Positions 23,755-36,147 are shown, counted from the first letter of the stretch. The stretch: 64,000 bases of DNA from Pieris napi (GCF_905475465.1 NC_062252.1:10478001-10542000); one strand, 5' to 3'. Notes: generated by a model not told the origin, from the sequence alone. Numbers and translations: made by a program.

Positions 23755-23972
23755 GTAATGTGCATAGGTATATTCCAGCGTGCGACTCTCAACCCACACA
23801 TCGTAGAGTCGAGCCCCTGCTGTGCACCAATGGAGTTTCTGTCTATATTCACATTTTACATACACTCGAACGGTGAAGGAAAACATCGTAAGGCTTGCCT
23901 TAGACCCAAAAAGTCGATCGCTATACAGAAATATGAGGCCCAGATCTAAAAAGGTTGTAGAGCCACTGATTT
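23755..23972 (+). repeat. tRNA-derived SINE, internally deleted
   Basis: Box B is changed (GAGTCGAGCCCC). The body lacks the GGAAACC stretch and the block from GACGGCGTG to GATCATG, then resumes at the tail (GAGGCCCAGATC). Confidence 0.75.
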
Positions 23973-25043
23973 TTTTTTCTATTATATGCATAATGTATAT
24001 GTTTATATTTACTGCAATTTTTAGGAAGGTATCTCATTAAACATTTATTCCACATTATTTCCTTGAAGTTTGTCACACTTACGGGATGTCTCTTAGCAAA
24101 TCCAGGAGAGGTTTAAATAAATTATTATTATATATACACTGTACGGTTAATGGGTCATCGGGGTCCTTTAAATAATAGAGTATTTAGTTTTACTCGCGTA
24201 CAACAATAGATAAGCGAAATAATGAAATGTTAATTGCTATGCAACGAATGAATGCAATGTATCTGTTAAAGAGAGTGCCTACATCTGGCTACTCTCGGGG
24301 CTAAACTCCGACGATTTAGGAAATCGCCAAGCTTATAAAACTAAGAAAGCCTGAGTGAGCAAAATATACAGCCTTGGCTCGTACACACACAAACTCCTAT
24401 GTACACTTATGTCCCTTGATATCACTTTAAAAAATTCTTTAAGATTAGAATACAAAAAACATTAATTGCATTCATGATTGATAGAAACAATAACTCCATT
24501 TAATCTTAATATTCTTATATTAATATGTCCTTAAACGTCCTTTTAACACAATGGGCGAATTTATCGAAGACAACGATAGCTCTTATTAATTATTATCTCT
24601 GAAGTTAAATGAACAAATTCACTGTAGTTGAAGGTCATATACGGTTGATAGAAATTGTATTGTTTTACTCCCTATTTGATCGTACCCTAATTTTATTATG
24701 CTACTGCCGATTCGAACTACCAGCCATTTTCATCCCCACCACCATTGTCCCATTATCGCCACTGATGGGGCCGTGTGTAAACGCTTTTAGGACTATTCTG
24801 TCTATGACAGATTGAATATACATAAATAATCTTTGTATGTGGACCAAGCATAATACTTAAATGATTACGATGGAAACATCTATATTTTTTTATTAGGAAG
24901 CCTACAAGGAGTCACTTAAAGTCAAGTTCTTACGTGCCCATGGGCACCCAAGACCAGGAGGTTGCAAGTGCATTGCCGGACTTAAAGGGTCGCTCTTCTC
25001 TCGAAGGCCCGTAAGTCGTAAAGGAAATACCTGGAAGTGTATC
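23973..25043. other. Unassigned sequence
   Basis: Nothing recognised. Confidence 0.45.
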
Positions 25044-25316
25044 TGGAAAGCGTTCAAAGATTACGTTACAAATTTTTGGGGGGGGGGGTCCTTTTGTAAA
25101 ACGTTACGATGCGGGGCGTGGATTGAATTACGCGTTTTTGTTAATATTTTTTACTTTACACCACATAATGGTAACTTTTAGGTGTAAAGAGTCACTGGGT
25201 GGCCACGAAACGTTTTACTATTGGGTACAGAAAAACGTTACGGCACGTTACATGGGGGGGGGGGGGGGGTGTCAATAATCTCCAAAAATTGCGTGACGTA
25301 ATATTTGAACGCTCCC
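25044..25316. mobile_element. G-run MITE, copy 1
   Basis: The right end (GCGTGACGTAATATTTGAAC then GCTCCC) is the inverse of the left end (GCGTTCAAAGATTACGTTAC) with a few changes. Inside are two long G tracts (about 25079-25088 and 25253-25269), each a short distance from an end. A second copy at 61143-61412 is alike across its whole length. The flank after the right end is TTAA, but the left flank does not repeat it. Confidence 0.75.
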
Positions 25317-25847
25317 TTAAAAAGTGCTGTGTCGTGGAATACAACACGTCAAGGGTGTATACTGTATATGTACCTACCTTACCACACAAAGCAAGTGCCC
25401 ATAGATCAATGATAGGCTTTAATTAGGCCTGCATCGATGACGTCACATGACGTAACACAATGTTGGCACCGTGTCAAGTGGGGTGAACGTTTCTTGTTGG
25501 CAAAATTACGATTTACGGTTAATATCTACGTGCTATAGTCGTGTGTCGCTGCTGAGGTCAGTCTCCATGACCTAAGCTATATTTAGAAATGTCACAGACT
25601 ACTAAACACCAAATAGGTTCTACACAAATTAGTTATAAAAGGCATACATTCAAATCGCATACAATCTGTACTACATTACTAACATATTCGTTTTAAGTTA
25701 AAGAAGCACATCAGGATCTGGTTTAAATTGAGAAATTATGTGTTATGTATAATATGTATTAGTTTAGTACATTTTCACGTCTTTAAAGACGGCCGTCTAA
25801 ATCCATAATACCAGGAGTTTATAATGCTTATCTTTGTTTAAAAATCG

Positions 25848-26085
25848 AATAGTCTGATCGCAGCACTTGTCATTGGTCTACAGTAGAACATGGGATCGAA
25901 CCTACGACCTCAGGGATGAGAGTCGCACGCTGCAGCCACTTTTTTTTCGTGGGGAAATGCGTTACGCATACCCTCCCGCGGCACGGCCTCATGCCCACTA
26001 AAACCCCACGGCGCCACCAGCAATCGCCCGAGGCAAGATACGGTAACAGCACGCTGTAGCCACTAGGCCAATACTGCTCAAGTAA
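25848..26085 (-). repeat. SINE head interrupted by a retro-insertion
   Basis: The reverse SINE head runs from the complement of box B (GGGATCGAACC-like) through GATGAGAGTCGCACGC, is broken at 25941-26049, and resumes with GTAGCCACTAGGCCAATACTG. Body and tail are absent. Confidence 0.8.
25941..26049 (-). mobile_element. Short retro-inserted element with 15-bp duplication
   Basis: Read on minus, it has CTTGCCTCGGGCGATTGCTG and GGTGGCGCC near its start and finishes with CACGAAAAAAA, an A-rich 3' end. It is flanked by CACGCTGCAGCCACT (25926-25940) and CACGCTGTAGCCACT (26050-26064), a 15-bp target duplication with one change. These are the signs of target-primed reverse transcription. A longer relative lies at 32699-32850. 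The element family is not identified. Confidence 0.75.
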
Positions 26086-26144
26086 CAACTATATGTTATA
26101 AATCTTTTCACATCTCATAGTTTAGGACGCCATCTTTATTTCTA

Positions 26145-26175
26145 AGAAGCATTAGCCTAGCGGCTATAGCGTGGG
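26145..26175 (+). repeat. SINE head fragment
   Basis: GCATTAGCCTAGCGGCTATAG then GCGTG match the first 30 bases of the SINE around box A. Confidence 0.5.
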
Positions 26176-26362
26176 TTCACAAGGATTTTTATTTTTATGT
26201 TTGCAATTACCACTTGCTCCTACAGTGGCAAGGCTTGAACGAAACACATACAGACACTTACAAAAAACATATAAATACACAATACATACATGTGCATGAG
26301 TACACAACATTTAAAGGGAAACAATACACAATTATAAAAGAAATAATAAAATTATTTATTTC

Positions 26363-26535
26363 TAAATTCAAAATCGTTTATTAATTTACACACACAATGT
26401 ACACTAATGAACGTCAGTAAATAAGTACACATTAAATGCTTCTAATTTTACATTCACTGCCAGTTCTCAAATCAAGGACGTAGAACGAACTGGCAATAAA
26501 CTCTCCGCCACTCTTTTTAATCGACAAGTTTTTTG
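26363..26535 (+). repeat. R7 repeat copy
   Basis: Order: AAATTCAAAATCGTTTATT, TGTACACTAATGAACGTC, ACTGCCAGTTCTCAAATC, CTCTCCGCCACTCTTTTT. Relatives at 14349, 27494, 47440 and 60456. Confidence 0.65.
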
Positions 26536-27493
26536 CAAAATGTTTTTAAGGACCTGGAACCATTACGTGACATTTTAAGTAATTAATAATAAAAAATATA
26601 AAAAACAAAGATTTGTCCTCTATCAGCAGAAGGCATGTAGGAGCACGCACTTACATTCTCGTAGGAACAACACGCAAATACATAGTCTTCAACTAACATC
26701 CCAAGCAATTCTGGTTAAAACCTAGTGATTTACTTTTTTTATGTTAAAGTTCTCTTAACTAGCTTTGTAAGCCACCATTGAAAGGCCACGCTGTAAAGCT
26801 TTATTCAGCGGCGTTGCGCTTTGCAATCGAGTGTACTTCATTTGAGGACTCTCGAGATATAATCATGGTTTTAAAATGTTTGCGCTTTAGTTTAGCCATA
26901 GTTGGTGTTTAATTCGTGGATTTTCTGCACTTTGTAACGCTTAATAGCAATTCCCTTAAAGAACTTAATAATTGGCACAGTTCAATATCTCTAACTTTGG
27001 TTTGTATCTATTAATTAGAAAAATACGATTTCGATACGTAGCTAATGCTTAGCATAGATGGTGCAAAATCTGTTATTAGTTATAAGATCTAGATATAGTA
27101 GAATTATCGGTGTAAGTAGGTATTATTATATAGTTCTATAGTATTAGTAGTAACTGTTAAGACATAATATATATATGCGGGAAATAAATAAATTTGAGTA
27201 TGATCAGGTAGCCTTTTCGTTACCGTAATTAGGTACAAAACCTTAATAATTGGACTGATAAACATTCCTCAGTCAGGTAACATTAATTATTTCTTAAGTA
27301 AAGTGTCACCTAGGCTTAATCTTTTTTATAATTCAATGATGGGATCGCCGGAGAAACTTCTTAAAGTGGGGGAGGTCGGTCCGTGTGTAGCAATGGACCC
27401 AACCCAACCGCCCCATCTGCTAGCTATGGAACGTAGGATCGGAGCGAATTGAATTCCAGACATTGAATTCCGCCAATATCAATTTCATTATTT
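26536..27493. other. Unassigned sequence
   Basis: Nothing recognised. Confidence 0.5.
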
Positions 27494-27645
27494 AAACTCA
27501 AACTCAAAATGCTTTATTCATACAGGTAAGCAAGTACACTTATGAACGTCAGAAAAGAAGTTAAATAAATTCTAAATTTTACATTTACTACCAGTTCGCA
27601 AGTCAAGGGCGTAGAACTGGCAAGAAACTTTCCGCCACTCTTTTT
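27494..27645 (+). repeat. R7 repeat copy
   Basis: Best preserved start: AAACTCAAACTCAAAATGCT, then CAAGTACACTTATGAACGTC and GTAGAACTGGCAAGAAAC. Confidence 0.65.
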
Positions 27646-29283
27646 TAGCCTTGAAGAGAAAGATTGGTTTGGCTTTGTTAGGCTTACAGCATCTATACAT
27701 GAACAATATTGGAGTTTGACTCCACGAGAGAAATTACTGTTCGAAATTTAAAAATAAGTGTTTGCTAGTTCATTTATATAGAAAATAGAATATTAATCTA
27801 CCCACCGAATTAACTTGAGCCAAACAACACACAGCCAGCAAATAAATAACGATAGGCACCGCTAGCGAGCTGATGAAACTATCATACATGAATTTTAATT
27901 GAAATAGTGGGTTCTAGAACAAAATTGGACCAAAGTTCCCTGCAACCTTGTTTGTTCTGTGGTTAGGCGCTTGGATACATGTGAGGCTCTGTGTTTACTC
28001 AAACGTAATATAGTCCAACAGTTTAACAAAAGATTTTGATAGACGTTACAATATCCTTTTCAATATTAAGATTTACATTTATATCTATATATGTATGTAT
28101 ATGACCTAAGGCCAACGAATACAATCTGGGTTTATTGCAACTTTTCCAGCTATAAAGTTACAACGAAAGTTAACCAACTCTCGCGCAGCTGCGGTTTTGC
28201 GGTCTTTAGTTTATGATATATTTGATCGGAAATTATAAATTACGTATTCTAAACCCATGTTCAATTACAGATAAAGGAAAAACAAAAGTCTTTTATAAAA
28301 TAGTGGTCTCATTGTGGTCGAGGCACAGTTTCTAATGTTATTTTCGTAAGAAGGCACAATTATTTTTTCGACTCATTAAATCTTTAATAAACGACTTACT
28401 CACAATAATATTTTTGTATTACTTACAGTAATAGTTTAACTTTAGGAAAGTACTTGACATTTAAAATAAACGATAACAAATAGAAAGTGAAGACAATCTC
28501 AATGGTATCAGTTGAAACAGAACTGTGTTTATTGCCTGTACTCCGCCATTTATTTAAACCTAGTAAAAGGCAGTTGCATAGTATGCGCTACCTTTTTAAT
28601 CGGATAGTTTAAGGTACATTAAAGAAAGCAATCTAAAATGAAGCCTACATATATTTACACTGGTACCTCGACATACAAGTTTTCGCTTATATTCTAATGT
28701 AATATTAACAATTATCGATATTTGTTTTAAAATAAGTGTTGTTTGATGATTTGCTATTTTAAAAGAGTACCGAGAGTTTTTTACACCGGCTTTTTCTCTC
28801 GGCCTACACCCTCTGTCTTCTTTGCCGATGAGTAGGGATGTCTACCTATTCAAATTTAATGACGTGGAATAAGTGATACCTGTTGTCCACGAATGGTTAA
28901 TATAGAGTAAAAATAAAATACTCTATTATGTTAAGCACTCCGATGACCCCGGAACCGTATACTGATACCTACTTCACATTATCGTAGATTTCCAAGGTCC
29001 GAAACATACGAATTTAATGAATGTAATACATACGTTTTCTCCAATAACATATTTCATTGCAGCCCCAACATACCTGAAAGAAAGAAAAAATTTTAAGTAA
29101 GTAATACAAAGCCTTATAATTAAATGTATATGTTAAGTGAAAGAAATGTAAGTGGAGAGTGTAAGTTCCATAGACCTCAAGTACGAGATATTGGGGATAC
29201 ACATACATATAAGTATGTGGAGGAAGGAAGGTGCGTCTTTTCCTTTGACCTAAACAGATGATCCTTGAGTAGTCTTTTTTTTT
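27646..29283. other. Unassigned sequence
   Basis: No gene or repeat recognised in this 1.6 kb. Confidence 0.45.
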
Positions 29284-29385
29284 TATAAAATAGGGGGGCA
29301 AACGAGCTTGCGGGACGACCAAAAAGGGCAGTCAGCGCAGCCCATAGACACCCATTTTTAGTGGGTGCGTTGCCGGCGTAGTCTA
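29284..29385 (+). repeat. R8 repeat pair member
   Basis: Starts with a GGGGGGCAAACGAGC run similar to the R1 start, then AAAAAGGGCAGTCAG, CAGCCCATAGACACCC and GTGCGTTGCCGGC. It looks like a distant R1 variant. Confidence 0.45.
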
Positions 29386-29409
29386 ACAACTGATTGGCCG
29401 GAATAGTCC

Positions 29410-30035
29410 AGTCAGTCAAGACAATTAATTCATTATAATTCCAAAAGTTTTCAAATTTTGATGTAAGGTCGGGAGTGGTATTAAAACAAACTATAAAATT
29501 TTGCAACCTGCTCTGCGGTCCGGAACATTGTTAAAAATAAGTTTTGGTCGTGAAAAAAATTCCAAAAGTTCTGCAAACTTGGGGAAGTTTTCGATATAAT
29601 ATTTCATATCACGTATAAAATTTGCAACCAACCTAAGTGTACGGAACATTTTTTGTTATTAAAAATTAATGTTTTTCTTTATTAAACTGAAGGAAAACGT
29701 TCCAAAAGTTCTGCAAATTTGACAGATATATCGAAAATAAAATAAATAACAAAAAATGTTCCGTACACTTAGGTTGGTTGCAAATTTTATACGTGATATG
29801 AAATATTATATCGAAAACTTCCCCAAGTTTGCAGAACTTTTGGAATTTTTTTCACGACCATACAGCAAAAATTAATTTAATTGCAATTTTAACAATGTTC
29901 CGGACTGCGGACAAGGTTGCAAAATGAGATTTATTGTCGTCCCAATGTACCATTCACTTGACCGAAGTTTGAAAACTTTTGGAATTATTATCAAATTTTC
30001 GATTTCGAATGTCTATAATGACTGGTCTAGAAGGT
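29410..30035. repeat. Long inverted repeat (foldback hairpin)
   Basis: The inner arms at 29546-29660 and 29745-29859 are exact reverse complements over 115 bases, around an 84-base loop. Outer arms extend to about 29410 and 30035 but are diverged (for example CGGTCCGGAACATTG against its inverse at about 29892-29907). Each arm is built from units of about 120-140 bases that start with TTCCAAAAGTT (29438, 29560, 29700) and include TTTGCAACC and CGGAACATT. Transcription through it would give a long hairpin RNA. No protein is encoded. Confidence 0.85.
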
Positions 30036-30175
30036 CCTTACAAGTTTTAAATATATCCTTCGCAGTCAGAATTACATTTTAGCGCAAGTTTTGGAACCTA
30101 ACATGAGTTAAGTTACATAAATGTAATATATATTAGTTAATATTTAAAATCGTAAACAAAATGTAAACAATACCG

Positions 30176-30265
30176 CACACTTGAAGCCAATATGAGCCCT
30201 TTAGTTTTTTACACTCATAAATTATTGTACTATAACATTCTCTTTTCCGATAATGTCCAATAACA
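30176..30265 (+). repeat. R6 repeat pair member
   Basis: Second copy of the block at 14181, with small insertions (CACTCATAAATTATTGTAC). Confidence 0.5.
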
Positions 30266-30518
30266 TAAGTGTCACTTAGATTTACGAACTCTTCAATAAG
30301 TTAGTTTTGTCTAAATCCAGCGTCGCTATCCACTATCCCTAATGTTATCTTATTTATAAGCTCATGTTTTAAACAATTAAAGCCCGTTGTTAACAGCTTC
30401 ATACAAAAACCGCCACCAAACTTAATTCGCATTTCAGGAAATTACACCACCTCAGTAATTTTTAGCTGATTGTAGGTATCGGTACAAATATCAATTAACT
30501 AAGCTACAATTAGTATTT

Positions 30519-30740
30519 TTTATAGAACAGGGTGCAAACGGGCAGGCGGCTCATCTGATATTACGTGATACTACCCATGGACTCTCAATGCTAGATGTCT
30601 CGCGAGTGACGGCCTTTTACGAATTACGAACTCTTTTCTTGAAGGACCCTAAGTCGAATTGGTTCGGAAATAATTCAGTGGGCAGCTGATTCCACATAGT
30701 GGTGGTGCGCGGCAAAATCTGCCTTAAAAATGCTAAAACA
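30519..30740 (+). repeat. R1 copy, near full length
   Basis: A good reference copy: GGGTGCAAACGGGCAGGCGG at the start and GTGGTGGTGCGCGGCAAAAT near the end. Confidence 0.75.
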
Positions 30741-31314
30741 TAAACGGCTCACTCACGATAACCTATGATCGAAATTATTTTACACTATGGAAAGATTTTT
30801 TTCTAAGCTGGATAAGTCTTACAATCGCTTGATCAATTTGCGATAAACACGCCTACATTACCATAACAAAATCGAAAGTCTCCCGCAATAACAATACATT
30901 TTATTTTCTTCTAATCTCAGTATGGCATTTAAACCTAATAAAGACACCTACGTGCTGAATTTATGAGGTTTCTATACCAAATGCGTGGAAAACACGACAT
31001 CTGACGTCACATGTATGACACCCACGCAAAGCGTCAGTAAATCGTCTGAATTGTATATGGTAGGTAAATCGTGGGTATAGATTTTCCTACTATGCATACC
31101 CTATCAGTAACTTCACTTGTCAAGTAGTGAATGCAACGGGCTATATGATAGCATTTCAAACTCCATTTTAGACTATTTATTAGTAGCTATATAACTGAAA
31201 CAAAAAAAAACATATACTTCTTTGACGTAACAAGATGAAAATCTTTTCAAAAATTTTATCTTTCGCCTTATTCTATGTTTGTAGAAAAAACTAAATTTTG
31301 ATTATAGCTAACTT

Positions 31315-31410
31315 CCGGGTGTCTGTATTTTGTGACGGTGTGCGCTCACATCTTAAAAATTTACTCTCATCATTTTCCCTGACGCGCCAAAAGAAGTATA
31401 ACTTTAAAAA
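31315..31410 (-). repeat. M3 MITE end fragment
   Basis: Reverse copy of the block at 16088, including CTGACGCGCCAAAAGAAGTA. Confidence 0.55.
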
Positions 31411-31578
31411 AAACTACCAAAACGCTTCTCTAGGCATCCTACTAATCTCAGTAAAGTCCCTGTAAACAAGGCTGTTTTAGCGCAGAGGAACAGTCACACA
31501 CGTACTCCTGTAATGCGTGGCTTTGGCTTCTCAATGAACATAAGTCGTCGGAGCAGTGAAGTCGCTCTGTGAATCCTG

Positions 31579-31655
31579 TGAAGTGCCTAGGAAACTTCTG
31601 AGCTTCTGGAAGGAGCTAGGCTGGCTAGCCAGGACTTACGTAGAACGCACCAAAT
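31579..31655 (+). repeat. R4 repeat pair member
   Basis: GAAGTGCCTAGGAAACTTCT, GAGCTTCTGGAAGGAGCTAG and CCAGGACTTACG recur at 54378-54460. Confidence 0.5.
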
Positions 31656-31794
31656 GTGGGTCTAAGTGGGAAACCTGATTCCAACTCACCATACTTTACA
31701 AAAGACGAACACTAACCGTAAGGATTTTACGTGTTTAAATTTTTTAATAACACAAAGACATGAGCAATGTGGGTTAAAAGAGAACTAAATGACA

Positions 31795-31840
31795 ATGATA
31801 CGAAACGAAATCTGAAGTCCAGACCTAAAAGGTTGAAGTT
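31795..31840 (+). repeat. SINE tail fragment
   Basis: GAAATCTGAAGTCCAGACC then TAAAAGGTTG match the last part of the SINE. Confidence 0.5.
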
Positions 31841-31845
31841 CCATT

Positions 31846-32698
31846 TGTACACTAAAACAAAAACATATTATATTTGTCATATACAAGTCATACTTAGCAC
31901 GTTCTTAACGAAACAAATAAATTCTATTCAAAATGAATTTTCATTTCACTAGATTTTATTTATTAGCCAATATCCCTTCCATAATTGTTGTCATAAATAA
32001 TATTATAACGTATTAACTGCATGAATACCTCTGTTCCGTAGTAAATTAGTCGTCCTATCTATTGTAGAGGAAGTGAATTGTATAAACACAGTAACACAAG
32101 CCAGCCCCGGCAGTTGCTGACAACGTGAGACTTCGCTATAAATCCATTTGCACTAAACTTACGCTTGTAGGGTCACCATAAAATTATAAAAACAAACAGC
32201 ATAAAAGTTTTACAGTCGAAATTATTTTTCTTTAAGATTCGGTAAGACCTTTAGATTCAGAATCGTATAATAAAGACAACGCAAAGTATGACTCGTATAT
32301 ATGTCAAATATAATATGTTTGACACAAAATCCATCATCCTATCACACATCCTTGAAACAAAAATACTAGAACTATTCCTAAATACAATAAGTAAAGGTGG
32401 CCCTCATTGGCAGATTTTTCCTTGACATCTCATGATGTAATCATCAGTTCTGTGGACCGGCCACGGCTGATAACGTAGCATAAATATCGTATGAACTGAT
32501 TTTTAAACTTGGTAAAAACTAAGCTATTGCCAGAACTTAACGACTAGAACTAGAACATGAGTCGCTACCTCAATCATCATAATCGGTCCACAGAAGGATG
32601 AGAAGTAAACTCCTTTTGCGATCTTTTTAAAGCAGTGACAGACAATGTACTGTCAACTGTCAAGTGCAGCTGATCAGCGTGTCGGGATGCGGTCAAGG
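31846..32698. other. Unassigned sequence
   Basis: Nothing recognised. Confidence 0.5.
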
Positions 32699-32850
32699 CT
32701 ACGCTATTACCGTGTCCTGCCTCGGGCGATGGCTGGTGGCGCCATAGGGTTTACGTGGGTATGCACTGTAGCGAGCCCCACATGACACCACAAAGCAGTC
32801 ACGCCCCGGGTATGCATATTGCATTTCACCACGAAAAAAGAAAATTGGCA
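32699..32850 (+). repeat. Relative of the 25941 retro-insertion
   Basis: Shares TGCCTCGGGCGATGGCTGGT and GGCGCCATAGGG with that insert, and ends with ATTTCACCACGAAAAAAGAAA, again an A-rich 3' end. It is about 40 bases longer in the middle. Confidence 0.6.
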
Positions 32851-33896
32851 ACTGTCAACTAGTTGTAGTAATAGTTAAAATTAATAAAAGTTAAAGAAAA
32901 CGTTTCTTTTTCGACTACTAATTAAATACTATTCTTTAGTAACAAAACTTACGTTCAACATTTTTCAACACTTCAGGCGAATTTTCAGTACTTTAATTCA
33001 TAGGCTTTAATACATAAGCTCTCATAAGCTAGTTAAAATTGTTAATGTACGGTCATTTTACAAGTATAATTATGTTCTACATTTGTATAAAGTTGAAAGC
33101 CTGCGGCAAACAAGTTAATTATACAAATTTTCGAGCTCATGCCTTTATTAAATTTCCGTAAATTAACCAAATGAGTTATTCATTTTTAGTTTAAGAATTA
33201 TTAATTAAAAACCTAATTTATTTATTCAAAGTTGGGTGAAAAGGGTGTCATAACCGTAGCTACGCAATAGAAACAATTTTCATACATATAATTGATACAG
33301 ACTTTTTGTGCGTTAACCTTTGCCAAACTCATTTAGTGTAAAACAAAAGTATAATTGACCAAACATTGTGTCGCATACCTGTGATTGGACTATACTACGG
33401 CCTTACTGTAAAAAACTTTCAAGCCATTCCAATCCCAATAAGTTTTTGTACCGCATAATCCCAAGGCTGTGACATCTTCGGATATTAAGAGCACAACATC
33501 AAAATTGCACACTAAAACGTCAGGATCGCTATTGGATACGGGAGCTGTTGTTAAACGAAAGACACTATCGTTTAGTTATCATCATTACATGTGCACTGTG
33601 CAGATGGTAGACACGCTATATCCACTATTCACGCAAAGCTCGGTCACCCGAGCCCCTAATGCAATAATAAAGCAATTTCATAGCGCACCTCAGCATCCCG
33701 CTTCGATTATTATATAAACTGTATACATTTGTCTAAACCTGACATGAATTGTGTAGTAGTATTTTAATATAAATATGATTCATTCCTTAAAGATAGGATA
33801 CAACACCGCTGTTTTCGATTTTCACTGTTACTTTTTACTATTATTATTATTAAAATTTTCTACTATTAATTATTTTTAGTTTTTTGCGTCTGAGGC
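32851..33896. other. Unassigned sequence
   Basis: No gene recognised. Confidence 0.45.
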
Positions 33897-34035
33897 GCAA
33901 ACTAACTGTTGTGGTCTCTGGCAGAATGACCAGCGCTGTGGAATACGTCTGCTCCACAGCATAATGCAGACCCAGGGTAAATTACAACCACAATACACAC
34001 ACATTACACACTTAAATTGTACCTTATTCCTTAGT
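33897..34035 (+). repeat. R5 copy
   Basis: TTGTGGTCTCTGGCAGAATG, CCAGCGCTG, CACAGCATAATGCAG and CACACACATTACACACTT match 9515-9625 in order. Confidence 0.6.
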
Positions 34036-34565
34036 TCTTTCGATATTTTTTTTGTTATTATTATTAAGTTCCAATATTTTATGAACATATAAACTAGGCG
34101 ACCCATTAAACGTCATTTTGTCGTAAAATTATTTCTGGACATTAACGAAACACACACATAGAACACTCAGATCGAGAGTTGTTTCCCTCTATCATCATCT
34201 TTCATTTTAGAAATAATTAATCTATATAAAAATTAATTGCTATTCGTTTGTCTCGCTAAAACTCGATGGCTGTACGGATTTGACTAATTATGATCTTGAT
34301 ATATTTGTGAAAGTTCATGGAAGGTTTAAACAATGTGCAACATAAATAATACTCAAATAAAAATACTAGAACCAACAATTGAAGTTCCTAGCTAGTAATA
34401 TATGTGTTTTGTCTTTTTAGAAATAAAAAAATATCACCCGGTTGTCATATATTTATAGATAGATATATGCCTTCAGAAATATGTGTCATATCTGAAGTAT
34501 AAGGTCCGATATCTAATCTGATTTAAAAAAATCGGTTGTCTGTAAAGTCGGTTTACTGACGATAG

Positions 34566-35777
34566 TTGAACGTGACAACGTCATTAAAAAATATTGATGG
34601 GATGGTTGCATTTTTCAAAAAAAAAGTGTGTGTATGTCACCTACGACGCACGATTGGAGTTTACTCCTTACGAACGATAATTATGATATACATTTATCGA
34701 ATAGAAAAAAAGGGTAAATGAACGCATCTGCTAAAATGATAAGAGAAACAAAGATATATCTGTAATTATTCGGATCATTTATATTACTTCAATAAAGCGT
34801 ATTACATAAAGTATGTTACAAAACAATATAAATAATAATAATAATAAACGAGTCTATTATTTAAAATAAATCTTGATTTCTATACAAAACGGCACGAACG
34901 ACTTCCATACTTTATAAGCTGTGGTGTTAGCTGCTGTCCCAGGCTTATAGTTTCGGCTTGTGTCAAATGCACTGCAGAACAAAGATGGCGATAATGTTCT
35001 GTGGCTGTCGACCATATTTTCATACTAAAGGTGGTAAGAATATATGTTTTTATAATATAAATGTTTGTAGTAGTAATAAAACGTACCTACATCATCTATG
35101 CCCAAATAGGATTTTCTTTCTGTGACCAAAGTTACCTTTATAGTAAGAGAAGAATAAGAATGAACAATCTTTTTAGTTTTAATTTCACTGACCATTACTA
35201 TTGACAAAACTCTATGGCACGCTAGACAATCTACTTTTATTTTTTACACCTGTCAACACTGACAATGTTGTAACGTGGCTGTCAAAACGTGAATTCAAAA
35301 TAGAAAAGTCTGTGTAATGTATTCCATCTCATTCTTTTACACGTTCAATTCTACAGATATATATGTTTGTCTCTTTCTACATAACGCCTCAACTTTTCGT
35401 GTTACACTTGATTTTACTCCTCATAAAATACCCGTACCGGGCCTTATAACTCAAATCGTTTCTTAAGGAGTAAACTCCAAAAATTAAATTTTATTTGTTT
35501 GATAGGTATTATGTATGGATATAGAGAAGGAGGTAAATGGAAATCACAATCGAATTGATCAAGTTACATTTATTTGTACGCATAAATATAATACAATTAT
35601 GTCAATTTTAAATGGAACGCCTCAGAGCGAGGTAACGCCTCAGAGCGAGGTAACGCCTCAGAGCGAGGTAACGCCTCAGAGCAAGGTAACGCCTCAGAGC
35701 GAGGTAACGCCGCATGAGTCATGTTTTTTCGTACGTGCAGCCGGCTCCATCGAATTATAAGACGTTGTCACGTCAAA
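34566..35777. mobile_element. Candidate element with two nested inverted repeats
   Basis: The outer pair is TTGAACGTGACAACGTC (34566-34582) against its inverse at 35761-35777 with about two changes. The inner pair is a perfect 16-mer, TGGAGTTTACTCCTTA (34655-34670), against its inverse at 35464-35479, and the match continues imperfectly inwards through AACGAT. No coding region inside. The 18-bp minisatellite at 35616 lies between the inner and outer right ends. No target duplication is clear. It could be a MITE, or two nested ones. Confidence 0.45.
35616..35711 (+). repeat. 18-bp minisatellite, about 5.3 units
   Basis: Unit AACGCCTCAGAGCGAGGT is repeated five times with one change (GCGAGG to GCAAGG in unit 4), and a sixth unit begins AACGCC. 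The length is a multiple of three, so it stays open in frame (repeating TPQSEV), but nothing around it looks coding. Confidence 0.9.
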
Positions 35778-36147
35778 AAAGATTTTTTGACACAAGTTTG
35801 TGATACGAAGTTTACCAGGCCATCTAAAAGTATAATTATAATTAATAAAAAAATTAAGCTTTTAATTGAGACCATCTCCCAGTTGTCATATCGTGCTTTG
35901 TGCGATCGCCATTGTCACGATCTAGGTTAAAAACACTTTTTAATTGCAAAATCCACTTTATTTTTCATTTCATCACTCAAAGACACTTCAGCAGTTCCAT
36001 TTACGGAGCTTTCTTATTAAATTTGCATGAAAATTAAGTTATCTTCGCGAGGAAATGTTGAAAGTGGATATTAGGGTAGGTGCTGTGTTCATCGTGTGAT
36101 ATATTTCCTCGCTTTACTGATTCTTATATATATATATTACAGGATTC

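Noticed and set aside
29014..29506. 102- and 109-codon minus-strand open frames
   Set aside because: They run through the R8 repeat and the foldback arms, so they are shadows of repeats.
35616..35711. CRISPR-like array
   Set aside because: Direct repeats without spacers in a eukaryotic sequence. It is a minisatellite.
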